NCBI GenBank assembly: GCA_050261515.1
Contig: JBLNDJ010000056.1
Location: 1 to 64,000 of the forward strand
Length of the DNA: 64,000 nucleotides
Reading direction: 5' to 3'
From: JBLNDJ01 sp050261515
Lineage (GTDB): Bacteria > Acidobacteriota > Terriglobia > Bryobacterales > Bryobacteraceae
Both the position numbers and the translations under genes were made by a program. Of this stretch, positions 49,786-57,320 are shown in pieces. Each line of letters begins with the position of its first letter. The stretch's first letter is position 1. The notes beneath the pieces are model-generated. The model was not told the DNA's origin. It saw only the letters and a program-made list of their open reading frames with translations, and searched no databases.

Positions 49786-50892
49786 ATGTTAAATCGCCGG
49801 GAGTTTTTCAGGCGGAGTGTCTTCCTGGGTGGAGCGGCGCTGGCCGCTCCGATGATCAATAGGGGCCGTTTCCGGGTATCGGCGGATTCGCCGAACGACT
49901 ATTCACGCCGCACAATCGATCTGATCCGCGAGTCCATCGTCATCGACATGCTTGGCCTCGTGACTCTCGACTGGAACAAGCTCGAAAGGTGGCAGCGCGA
50001 GCCGGGCGCGTTCAAGCCATCGGATTTCCGCAAGATTCAGGACTCAGGAATCACGGTGTTTCATCCCGCCGTCGACCTGAACACGCCGGACCCCTACGCG
50101 GCGATCCGCGACTGGATGCGCGACTGGAACGTGTTCCTCGACAGCTACACGAAGCAGTTCGTGCGGGTGGAGTCGAGCCTGGACTTCGAGCGCGCGAAAT
50201 CGACGCGGAAGGTGGGGATCATTCTGGGGATCCAGAACTCGAGCCACTTCCGCACGGTAGACGACGTCGATTACTTCTACGGCCTCGGGCAGCGGGTTTC
50301 GCAGTTGACGTACAACTCGGAGAACCCGATCGGCTCGGGATGCGGCGTGGCGCGCGACCCCGGCCTGACGGCCTACGGCGCGGCGGTGATCGACCGGATG
50401 AACCGGCTCGGGATGGCGGTGGATGTGTCGCACACGGGCGACTGCACGACGCTGGACGCGATCCGGGCGTCGAAGAAGCCCGTGCTGATCACGCACTCGA
50501 ACTGCCGGGCGCTGAACCCGCGGCATCCGCGGTGCAAGCCCGATCAGACGATTCGCGAGATGGCGGCGCGCGGCGGCGTGATGGGGATCACGGGCATCCG
50601 CGGATTCGTCAGCAGCCGCCCGGCGCCGACGATCGACGACGTGCTCGATCACTTCGATCATGTGGCGAAGATCGCGGGCGTGGAGCATCTGGGACTCGGC
50701 AGCGACAACGACCTGGACGGGCGCGACCGCAACGGCGCTTACACGCGGATGGACATCGGCGGGCTCGATCATCCGAAGCGGGTATTCGATCTGACCGAGG
50801 GCCTGGTGCGGCGCGGGTACACCGACGCGCACATCCGGCTGGTGCTCGGGGGGAACTTCGCGCGGGCGCTGGGCGCGATCTGGAAAGCCTGA
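49786..50892 (+). CDS. membrane dipeptidase (M19, renal dipeptidase family), Tat-exported
   Basis: 368 residues. N-terminal NRREFFRRSVFLGGAALAAP is a Tat-like signal. The M19 amidohydrolase barrel contains KVGIILGIQNSSHF, LTYNSENPIGSGC, GMAVDVSHTGDCTTLDAI (metal His), PVLITHSNCRAL (His), GVMGITGIRGF and HLGLGSDNDLDGRD (Asp). The usual first motif (DGHxD) is replaced by DMLGLVTLDW, so the first metal site is altered. The family hydrolyses dipeptides, including L-D and beta-lactam-like substrates. Location is probably periplasmic. Confidence 0.88.
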   Translation: MLNRREFFRRSVFLGGAALAAPMINRGRFRVSADSPNDYSRRTIDLIRESIVIDMLGLVTLDWNKLERWQREPGAFKPSDFRKIQDSGITVFHPAVDLNTPDPYAAIRDWMRDWNVFLDSYTKQFVRVESSLDFERAKSTRKVGIILGIQNSSHFRTVDDVDYFYGLGQRVSQLTYNSENPIGSGCGVARDPGLTAYGAAVIDRMNRLGMAVDVSHTGDCTTLDAIRASKKPVLITHSNCRALNPRHPRCKPDQTIREMAARGGVMGITGIRGFVSSRPAPTIDDVLDHFDHVAKIAGVEHLGLGSDNDLDGRDRNGAYTRMDIGGLDHPKRVFDLTEGLVRRGYTDAHIRLVLGGNFARALGAIWKA

Positions 50893-50996
50893 AACACAAA
50901 GCTACCGCAGAGACGCCGAGGTCGCGACGCCATCAAACATTCTCTTGCGATTCTGTTCGATTGCGGTTAGGATTTGGGAGAAAGGAGCCTGAAGCC

Positions 50997-51068
50997 ATGG
51001 CTTGCAAAACCAAACCTGCCGCGAAGAAGGCTAAGACTGCCAAGGCGCCCGCAAAGGGCAAGAAGTAA
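50997..51068 (+). CDS. tiny Lys/Ala-rich peptide (23 aa)
   Basis: ATG with SD AAAGGAG spaced 9 nt, 23 codons: starts MACKTKPAAKKAKTAK and ends APAKGKK. Composition resembles histone H1 tails and small nucleoid-associated proteins, so nucleic-acid binding is possible but unproven. A hairpin follows at 51077-51099. The good SD and downstream hairpin are the grounds for calling it. Confidence 0.45.
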   Translation: MACKTKPAAKKAKTAKAPAKGKK

Positions 51069-51076
51069 GAGCGCGA

Positions 51077-51099
51077 GGGAGCCGGTCCAACAGGCTCCC
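51077..51099. terminator. possible bidirectional terminator hairpin
   Basis: GGGAGCC (51077-51083) and GGCTCCC (51093-51099) form a 7-bp stem with a 9-nt loop between the small peptide gene and the convergent response regulator gene. No clear T-run follows on either side, so efficiency is uncertain. Confidence 0.4.
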
Positions 51100-51105
51100 C
51101 GCCAG

Positions 51106-51792
51106 TTATCCCGCGGCCGGGTGGTCCTTCAACTCGGGGGCGAAGCGGGTGAGGCCCGCCGAGAGCGCAAGCTGGGTCAGGCCGGCGATGTTGTTCACGC
51201 CGATCTTCTTCATCATGGTCTTGCGGTAGCTGCGGACCGTCTGCAAACCGAGGTCGAGCATGACGGCGATTTCCTTGCTTGTCTTGCCTTCGGCCACCAG
51301 GCGAAGCACCTGGAGTTCGCGCGGGGAGAGCGTTTCGAGCACCGGCGGGAGGGCCTTCGATTCGAGGTCGCCGCGCTGGATGCGCGTCTGGACGCGGTCG
51401 GCCACTTCGGCGCAAAGGTAGAAGCCACCCTTGGCGACGGTGCGGAGTGCGTCGAGCAGGTCGTCGGAAGACGCATTTTTCAGAACGAAGGCGCGCGCAC
51501 CCGAGCGGATGGCGCCCACGACCGAGCTTTCGTCGTCGTACATAGACAGGATCACGACCTTGCTATCCGGGCAATGCCGCATGATCTCGATCGTGGCCTC
51601 GATGCCGTTCAGCCCCGGCAGTCCGATGTCCATCAACACCAGATCCGGATGCGCCTTCTTGCAAAAATGGACCGCCTCCGCTCCGTTCTCGGCTTCCCCA
51701 ATGACTTTGAATTCGTCGCGTCGCTCGAGGATGGACTTGATCCCGTCGCGGAAGATCTTGTGGTCGTCAACAAGAAGAATTTGATACGCCAT
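51106..51792 (-). CDS. NarL/FixJ-family response regulator
   Basis: 228 residues: receiver domain with acidic pair in ILLVDDH (9-10), phosphoacceptor Asp55 in LVLMDIGLPG, and Lys in FVLKNA (about 105); LuxR-type HTH at 155-215 (LSPRELQVLRLVAEGKTSKEIAVMLDLGLQTVRSYRKTMMKKIGVNNIAGLTQLAL). It is downstream of the cytoplasmic kinase at 51852 and is its probable partner. The ATG at 51792 is preferred over 51807. Confidence 0.94.
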   Translation of the reverse strand: MAYQILLVDDHKIFRDGIKSILERRDEFKVIGEAENGAEAVHFCKKAHPDLVLMDIGLPGLNGIEATIEIMRHCPDSKVVILSMYDDESSVVGAIRSGARAFVLKNASSDDLLDALRTVAKGGFYLCAEVADRVQTRIQRGDLESKALPPVLETLSPRELQVLRLVAEGKTSKEIAVMLDLGLQTVRSYRKTMMKKIGVNNIAGLTQLALSAGLTRFAPELKDHPAAG

Positions 51793-51851
51793 TCGTGTGT
51801 GTCTCAATCGACGGGTTTCGGCCCGCCGGGGTCAGTCCTGCAGTCCGGTTG

Positions 51852-52526
51852 CTACGCAATCCTCGCTGCCCGAAAAATTGCTTTCACAATTGTACCCTGT
51901 TCCGGGATACTCGCAACCGAAAATCGAAGACCGGATTGGGCTGCGTGGTGCCGCATTAAATGCAGCCCCAAACCCTTTTTTTCCCGGGGCTGCCGGTCAG
52001 GAGAGAAGCCGCCGCCATTGTCCCGGATCTCGAGCGTCACCCCTTGCCTGCCCGGTTTGACGAGGACTTCGATGCGCGTGGCGCCGGAATGTTTAACCGC
52101 GTTTTCTAACGCCTGCTCGGCGATTTTATAGACCGCAGTGGCCACATCGAGCGGCAGCCGCACCGAAGAGTCGAACATCAGCCGGATGGAGCCGGCGAAA
52201 TCCTTGCGGTAACGGCCGGCCAGGCGGTCGAGGGCGAACTGGAGGCCGGTGCGCTCGACCACCGACGGATTCAGCTCGTAGCTGAGATCGCGCACCTGCG
52301 CCACCGCCATTTCGAGCACCTTCTGGATGTCGGCGATACGGCGCGGGCAGGCGTCGACGTTCTCTGTGAGATCCATCCGGAGCAGGTCGAGTTGCAGGCC
52401 GATGGCGCTGAGCACCTGCCCCACTTCATCGTGGAGGATGCGCGAGACACGCTGCCCCTCCTGTTCGCGAGCGTTCATCACGCTCACGAGCAAACTCGCA
52501 AGGGACCGCTGTTCGTCTGTGCCCAT
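51852..52526 (-). CDS. NarX-type soluble histidine kinase
   Basis: 224 residues. The HisKA_3 H-box (QRVSRILHDEVGQVLSAIGLQLDLLRMDL, phosphorylated His32) is followed by the HATPase domain (IAEQALENAVKHSGATRIEVLV; LEIRDNGGGFSPDRQPREKKGLGLHLMRHHAAQ). There is no TM helix and no sensory domain beyond a 25-residue helix, so input must come from another protein or a small ligand. It is followed by a NarL-type regulator after a 59-bp gap. Confidence 0.92.
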   Translation of the reverse strand: MGTDEQRSLASLLVSVMNAREQEGQRVSRILHDEVGQVLSAIGLQLDLLRMDLTENVDACPRRIADIQKVLEMAVAQVRDLSYELNPSVVERTGLQFALDRLAGRYRKDFAGSIRLMFDSSVRLPLDVATAVYKIAEQALENAVKHSGATRIEVLVKPGRQGVTLEIRDNGGGFSPDRQPREKKGLGLHLMRHHAAQSGLRFSVASIPEQGTIVKAIFRAARIA

Positions 52527-52556
52527 TGGCGCCGTCGGGCGCGGGCCGTACCCGCG

Positions 52557-53519
52557 CTACTTTTTCCTTTTCACTGCCTTGCGGGCCGCTGCCGCGACTT
52601 GAGGCCCGCGCAGCCCGTAGTTGTCCAGCAAGCCGTCGGGCGTGCCGGACTCCGCGTAGCGGTCGAGCCCGACAAACTCCATCGGGCAGGGATTCGTTTC
52701 GGCCGCGACCTGCGCGACCCGGACTCCGAGGCCGCAATCGGCCAGATGTTCCTCGGCCACCACGATCGCTCCGGTTTCGGCGGCCGCGCGCCTGATCGCG
52801 TCGCGGTCAAGCGGCTTTACGGTGTGCATATCGACCACGCGCGCGGAAATCCCGTCGTTTTCGAGCTCGTCGCGCGCGCGCAGCGCCTCGGCCACCAGCA
52901 GGCCGTTCGCGAAAATGGTCAAGTCGGAGCCGCCAGCCACCTCGATCGCTTTCCCGATCTCGAACTTCTGCCCGGCGGAGTAAACCACCGGCGCTTTCGG
53001 CCGGCCGGTGCGCAGGAACACAGGGCCCATGTGGGCGGCCGCGGCGCGCACGAGCGCTTTGGCCGCGATCTCATCGGCCGGGGCGAGCACGACGAAGCCA
53101 GGCAGCGAGCAGGCCAAGCCGATCTCCTCGATGCTCATCTGCGAAGGGCCGTCCTCACCGATCGAGATGCCGCTGTGCGTTCCGACGATTTTCACGTTCA
53201 GGTTCGGATACGCCACCGCGACGCGCAGCTGCTCGAAGCCCTTGTTGACGACAAAGCAGGAAAAGCTCGAGGCGAAGGGGATCTTGCCCATCGCCGCCAG
53301 TCCCGCCGCGACTCCGACCATGTTCGCCTCGGCGATGCCGCATTCGACGAAACGCTCGGGAAATTCCTTGGCGAAATAGGTCGTCATGGTGGACTTCGAA
53401 AGGTCGGCGTCCACCGCCCAAATATCCTGATTTTCCCGCCCGAGCTCGGCCAGCGCGCGGCCGAAAGCCTCGCGGGTGGCTGCTCCGAGTTTGATTTCGA
53501 ATTTGGTATTGACCGCCAT
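52557..53519 (-). CDS. transketolase, C-terminal subunit
   Basis: 320 residues with the pyrimidine-binding domain (ATREAFGRALAELGRENQDIWAVDADLSKSTMTTYFAKEFPERFVECGIAEANMVGVAAGLA; catalytic Glu in GIAEANM) and the C-terminal domain (SDLTIFANGLLVAEALRARDELENDG, VDMHTVKPLD). The TPP-diphosphate domain is the neighbouring gene. Start and the upstream stop overlap (TAATG), so the two subunits are translationally coupled. Split transketolases are common in archaea and in some bacterial phyla. Confidence 0.92.
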   Translation of the reverse strand: MAVNTKFEIKLGAATREAFGRALAELGRENQDIWAVDADLSKSTMTTYFAKEFPERFVECGIAEANMVGVAAGLAAMGKIPFASSFSCFVVNKGFEQLRVAVAYPNLNVKIVGTHSGISIGEDGPSQMSIEEIGLACSLPGFVVLAPADEIAAKALVRAAAAHMGPVFLRTGRPKAPVVYSAGQKFEIGKAIEVAGGSDLTIFANGLLVAEALRARDELENDGISARVVDMHTVKPLDRDAIRRAAAETGAIVVAEEHLADCGLGVRVAQVAAETNPCPMEFVGLDRYAESGTPDGLLDNYGLRGPQVAAAARKAVKRKK

Positions 53520-54340
53520 TACGCAAGCTCCTTGAGCGCGGCTGCCACTTCTTCCGGCGTGGGCGCGACGCCGTGATATTTCGGATTATTCTCCATGAAC
53601 GAGACGCCCTTGCCCTTCACGGTGTGGGCGATGATCGCGGTCGGCTTGCCCTTGACGGCGCCCGCACCGGCGAAGGCTTTCTGGAGCGCGGCGATGCTGT
53701 GTCCATCCACCTCGATGGTGTTCCAGCCGAAGCTCTGCCACTTGGCGGCGAGCGGCTCGACCTCGAGAATGTCCTTCACGAAGCCGTCGAGCTGGATGCG
53801 ATTGTAATCGACGATGGCGACTACGTTATCGACCTTGTGGTAGGCGCCGAACATGGCGGCTTCCCAGATCTGGCCTTCCTGGATTTCGCCGTCGCCGAGA
53901 ACGCAGTAGATGCGCGTGGGGCGCTTGTCGGCGCGGGCGGCGAGGCCCATGCCCACGGCAATCGAGAGCCCTTCGCCGAGCGAGCCGGTGGAGGCTTCGA
54001 GCGCGGGGATGAAGCGCTTGTCGGGATGGCCCTGGTAAATGGAGCCGAATTTCCGCAGCGTGTTCAACGTTTCGACCGGCGTGTATCCGCATTCGGCGAG
54101 CACGGCGTAGAGCACCGGCGCGGCGTGCCCCTTCGAGAGGATGAAGCGGTCGCGGTCGGGCCAGTTCGGGTTGGACGGATCGTGGCGCATCACGTCCCAG
54201 AAGAGCGTGACCAGCGTTTCCACCGCCGAAAGCGATCCGCCGGGATGGCCGGACTTGGCCGCTCCCGTCATTTCGACAATGTGGCGGCGGATGCGCTTGC
54301 AGATTAGTTCAAGTTCAGAAACAGTTTGGGTGCGCGTCAT
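53519..54340 (-). CDS. transketolase, N-terminal (TPP-binding) subunit
   Basis: 273 residues: GAAKSGHPGGSLSAVETLVTLFW, FILSKGHAAPVLYAVLAECG, STGSLGEGLSIAVGMGLAAR, and the TPP motif GDGEIQEGQIWEAAMFGAYHKVDNVVAIVDYN. It ends HTVKGKGVSFMENNPKYHG, as in transketolases. With the 320-residue partner it makes one complete transketolase for the non-oxidative pentose phosphate pathway. Confidence 0.93.
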   Translation of the reverse strand: MTRTQTVSELELICKRIRRHIVEMTGAAKSGHPGGSLSAVETLVTLFWDVMRHDPSNPNWPDRDRFILSKGHAAPVLYAVLAECGYTPVETLNTLRKFGSIYQGHPDKRFIPALEASTGSLGEGLSIAVGMGLAARADKRPTRIYCVLGDGEIQEGQIWEAAMFGAYHKVDNVVAIVDYNRIQLDGFVKDILEVEPLAAKWQSFGWNTIEVDGHSIAALQKAFAGAGAVKGKPTAIIAHTVKGKGVSFMENNPKYHGVAPTPEEVAAALKELA

Positions 54341-54387
54341 CGGAGGCCTAAGAACCCCGATGGTAACATAGGCGCGCGAGCCAATCT

Positions 54388-54489
54388 CACCGCAGAGACG
54401 CAGAGGACGCAGAGAAAATCAAAAGAAAAATATCTTTAAGGTTTTCTCTGCGACCTCTGCGTCTTGAGGCCGCGCAGCGGCCGGGCGGT
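54388..54489. repeat. long imperfect inverted repeat of CGCAGAGG type
   Basis: Left arm CACCGCAGAGACGCAGAGGA continuing with CGCAGAGAAAA, an AT-rich centre, then right arm TTTTCTCTGCGACCTCTGCG continuing with TCTTGAGG, a GCCGCGCAGCGGC insertion and GGGCGGTG. Partial copies are at 17393-17446, 26197-26232 and near 50903. It occupies the gap between divergent tkt and exchanger genes. The type looks like a non-autonomous palindromic element. Confidence 0.75.
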
Positions 54490-54578
54490 GAATCCTAATG
54501 GGGAAGGGCTCCGGAATTGCAGGCCCCGAACCCCGAATGTTATCCTCAAATTTCCATCGTTTCCGCTAGCTGCCCGCC

Positions 54579-55889
54579 GTGAAGAAAGAACACAGGCACG
54601 CGCTACCGATTGTAATTGCCGCCCTGGTTGCGTTGCCGGGACTCGGCGCCAGACTTGCAGGGGTGCCGCTCGATCCCCCGCTCGCCGCCGCCGTTTCAGG
54701 CGCGGCCATCATCGGGGCGTCGTTCCTGCTGCTGTGGGCCTGCGACGCGGCGCAGACGGAAATCTCGCAGGCGCTCGCGCTGGCCTTTGTCGCCCTCATC
54801 GCCGTGCTCCCGGAATACTCCGTGGACATGTACTTCACCTGGCAGGCGGGCAAGCAGCCCGCGAGCGGCTACGCGCACTACGCCATCGCGAACATGACCG
54901 GTGCGAACCGGCTGCTGATCGGGGTCGCGTGGGGCCTGATTGTGGTGCTCTATTGGGCGCGCTTCCGCCGCCCGGTGCGGCTCGAATCCGAGCGCGGCAC
55001 GGAACTGAAGTTCCTCGGCGCGGCGACGCTCTATGCGCTCGTCATTCCGATCAAGGGCTCGCTCGCGTGGTACGACGGCCTGGTGTTTCTGGGCATCTAC
55101 GTCGCTTATATCGTTGTGGCGTCGCGCCGCTGCTGCGCGGAATGCGAAGCAGACGGCCCCGCCGAACTGCTCGTGCAAATGCCGAAAGCGCGCCGGCGGG
55201 CGGCGATCATCGGCCTGTTCCTGTTCTCGGGGTTCGTGATCCTGGCCAACTCGGCGCCTTTCTGCGAAGGCCTGATCGGCACGGGCAAGGCGCTGCACAT
55301 CAACGAATTCGTGCTGGTGCAGTGGCTGGCGCCGATCGCATCCGAGGCGCCGGAATTCGTCGTGGCGCTGATGTTCGCCTGGCGCGGGCAGGCCGGGCTC
55401 GCGCTCGGCAGCCTGCTATCGGCCAAGCTGAACCAATGGACGCTCCTGGTGGGGATGATCCCGGGCGTGTTCGCGCTCTCGCACGGGACGCTGGCGCATC
55501 CGATCCCGATGGACAGCCTGCAAATGCACGAGATTCTGCTGACGGCTGCGCAGTCGGTGCTGGCGGTGGTGCTGCTGGCGGGATTGCGGCTCTCGATCGG
55601 CGGCGCGTTGTTGCTGTTCGGCTTGTTCTTCGGGCAACTCGCGCTGCCGCTGCTGGTGGCGGAAGTTCCCGGCACGTTCTTCGGGCTGAAAGTGGACCAG
55701 ATCCACCCGGTCTTTTCGTTTCTCTACTTCACGGCGGCGGCAGCGATTCTCTTGCAGCGTCCGGCGGCGGCAGCACCGGAGCCCAAACCCGAGGCCTGCG
55801 ATTCCGAGGAATTCCACAGCCCGCACTGCCGCACGTGCAAGTGGAGAACGGCGGCACACAACCGGGAGCTGGCCGGGGCGCGAAATTAA
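54579..55889 (+). CDS. CaCA-family cation exchanger-like membrane protein
   Basis: 436 residues from a GTG. Two inverted repeats of about five TM helices each. The alpha repeats are AVLPEYSVDMYFTWQAGKQP with ANMTGANRLLIG, and PIASEAPEFVVALMFAWRGQAGLALGSLLSAKLNQWTLLVG, equivalent to the PE(x)xD and GN..GSN motifs of Na+/Ca2+ exchangers. The acidic residues are conserved while GSN is replaced by GAN and AKL, so ion choice is uncertain. The C-terminus carries a Cys/His cluster (CDSEEFHSPHCRTCKW) possibly binding a metal. Confidence 0.82.
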   Translation: MKKEHRHALPIVIAALVALPGLGARLAGVPLDPPLAAAVSGAAIIGASFLLLWACDAAQTEISQALALAFVALIAVLPEYSVDMYFTWQAGKQPASGYAHYAIANMTGANRLLIGVAWGLIVVLYWARFRRPVRLESERGTELKFLGAATLYALVIPIKGSLAWYDGLVFLGIYVAYIVVASRRCCAECEADGPAELLVQMPKARRRAAIIGLFLFSGFVILANSAPFCEGLIGTGKALHINEFVLVQWLAPIASEAPEFVVALMFAWRGQAGLALGSLLSAKLNQWTLLVGMIPGVFALSHGTLAHPIPMDSLQMHEILLTAAQSVLAVVLLAGLRLSIGGALLLFGLFFGQLALPLLVAEVPGTFFGLKVDQIHPVFSFLYFTAAAAILLQRPAAAAPEPKPEACDSEEFHSPHCRTCKWRTAAHNRELAGARN

Positions 55890-55890
55890 A

Positions 55891-55966
55891 ATCTGCGTTT
55901 ATCTGCGTTCATCTGCGGCCAGAAGTGTTTTGATTCAGCCGCAGATGAACGCAGATAAACGCAGAT
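55891..55966. repeat. perfect 28-bp inverted repeat element, copy A
   Basis: Left arm 55891-55918 (ATCTGCGTTTATCTGCGTTC plus ATCTGCGG) and right arm 55939-55966 are exact reverse complements around a 20-bp spacer. Each arm is itself built from direct repeats of ATCTGCGTTYATCTGCG. A diverged second copy is at 61055-61130. It fills the gap before purA; a long stem here may terminate the exchanger transcript. Confidence 0.88.
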
Positions 55967-55994
55967 CCGGATACAATGAATTGATTTGAGTCAA

Positions 55995-57302
55995 ATGAAC
56001 AACGTAATCGTGCTCGGTGCGCAGTGGGGCGACGAAGGAAAAGGGAAGATGGCCGACCTTTTCTCCGAGTCGTTCGACATTGTCGCCCGCTATCAGGGAG
56101 GCCACAACGCGGGCCATACCGTTCGCATCGGAGACCGCAAGATCGTCCTGAAACTCGTCCCCACGGGCATTCTACGCGAGGGGAAGCAGGCCGTCATCGG
56201 CAACGGCGTGGTAATCGATCCGGAGGCTTTGCTTCAGGAAATCGGGATGCTGGAGGCGGCGGGGGTTTCGGTCGCGGGGCGGCTGTTCATCAGCAACCGC
56301 GCGCACGTCATTCTGCCGTTCCACCGGATGATCGAGAAGCTGTCGGAAGCGCGGCCGGGCCGCGCCATCGGCACCACCTCGCGGGGCATCGGCCCGAGCT
56401 ACGAAGACAAGATCGCGCGCCGCGGCGTCCGCATGGCCGACCTCATCGACCGCGACAATTTCTGCGAAATCTACGACGCGCTGGCCGCCGATAAAGAGAC
56501 TCTGCGGGCGGCGTTCGGCCTGGGCGAACCGCTCGACGCGAGCGCCGACCGCGAGCGCTACATCGAACTCGGCAGCCGCATCGCGCCCATGGTGGCCGAC
56601 ACGGCCGCGCTGCTGAACCACGCCATCGACAATGGCAAGACGGTCCTGTTCGAGGGCGCACAGGGCACCATGCTCGACATCGACCACGGCACGTATCCAT
56701 ACGTGACGTCGTCGAGCGCGGGCGCCGGCGGCGCATCCACCGGCACGGGCGTCCCGCCGACCCGGATCACCGCGGTGCTCGGCATCTCGAAGGCGTACAT
56801 CACGCGAGTGGGCGGCGGACCGTTCCCGACCGAATCGCACGATGCGGCCGGCGACACACTCCGCAAGGTCGGAAACGAATTCGGCGCCGTCACGGGGCGC
56901 CCGCGCCGCTGCGGCTGGTTCGACGTGCCGCTGCTGCGTTACACGGCTATGATCAACGGGTTCACGAGCCTGGTGATCACCAAGCTCGACGTGCTCGACA
57001 GCTTCGACGAAATTCCGGTCTGCACGTCGTACAAGCTCTGCGGCCGCGAGACGATGGAGATGCCCGCGTCGAACCACGCCGTCGAATCGCTTGAACCGGT
57101 CTACACCATGGTGCCGGGGTGGAAGTCGCAAACCGCAGGCGTGAAGCGCTACGAGGACCTGCCTGGGCGGGCGAAGGACTACCTGGCGTTCCTGGCCGGG
57201 CGCACCGGCGTCGAGGTCGGATGCATCTCGACCGGGCCGGAGCGTTCCGAGACGATCGTCGTTCCGGGCTCGAAGCTCGAGCGCGCGCTCAAGGCGCGCT
57301 AA
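55995..57302 (+). CDS. purA: adenylosuccinate synthetase
   Basis: 435 residues. GTP-binding GAQWGDEGKGKMAD (residues 8-21, catalytic Asp and His in GGHNAGHT), TTSRGIGPSYEDKIARRGVRMADL, EGAQGTMLDIDHGTYPYVTSSSAGAGGASTGTGVPPTRI, and the C-terminal TGVEVGCISTGPERSETIVV are diagnostic. It joins IMP with aspartate in AMP synthesis. The ATG at 55995 is preferred to the TTG at 55986. A repeat element lies 28 bp upstream. Confidence 0.97.
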   Translation: MNNVIVLGAQWGDEGKGKMADLFSESFDIVARYQGGHNAGHTVRIGDRKIVLKLVPTGILREGKQAVIGNGVVIDPEALLQEIGMLEAAGVSVAGRLFISNRAHVILPFHRMIEKLSEARPGRAIGTTSRGIGPSYEDKIARRGVRMADLIDRDNFCEIYDALAADKETLRAAFGLGEPLDASADRERYIELGSRIAPMVADTAALLNHAIDNGKTVLFEGAQGTMLDIDHGTYPYVTSSSAGAGGASTGTGVPPTRITAVLGISKAYITRVGGGPFPTESHDAAGDTLRKVGNEFGAVTGRPRRCGWFDVPLLRYTAMINGFTSLVITKLDVLDSFDEIPVCTSYKLCGRETMEMPASNHAVESLEPVYTMVPGWKSQTAGVKRYEDLPGRAKDYLAFLAGRTGVEVGCISTGPERSETIVVPGSKLERALKAR

Positions 57303-57320
57303 ACCGCTATACTTTTTTGC

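Noticed and set aside
50903..50930. Further copy of the CGCAGAGG repeat
   Set aside because: Only ACCGCAGAGACGC and CGAGGTCGCGACG remain; too degenerate to list as a feature.
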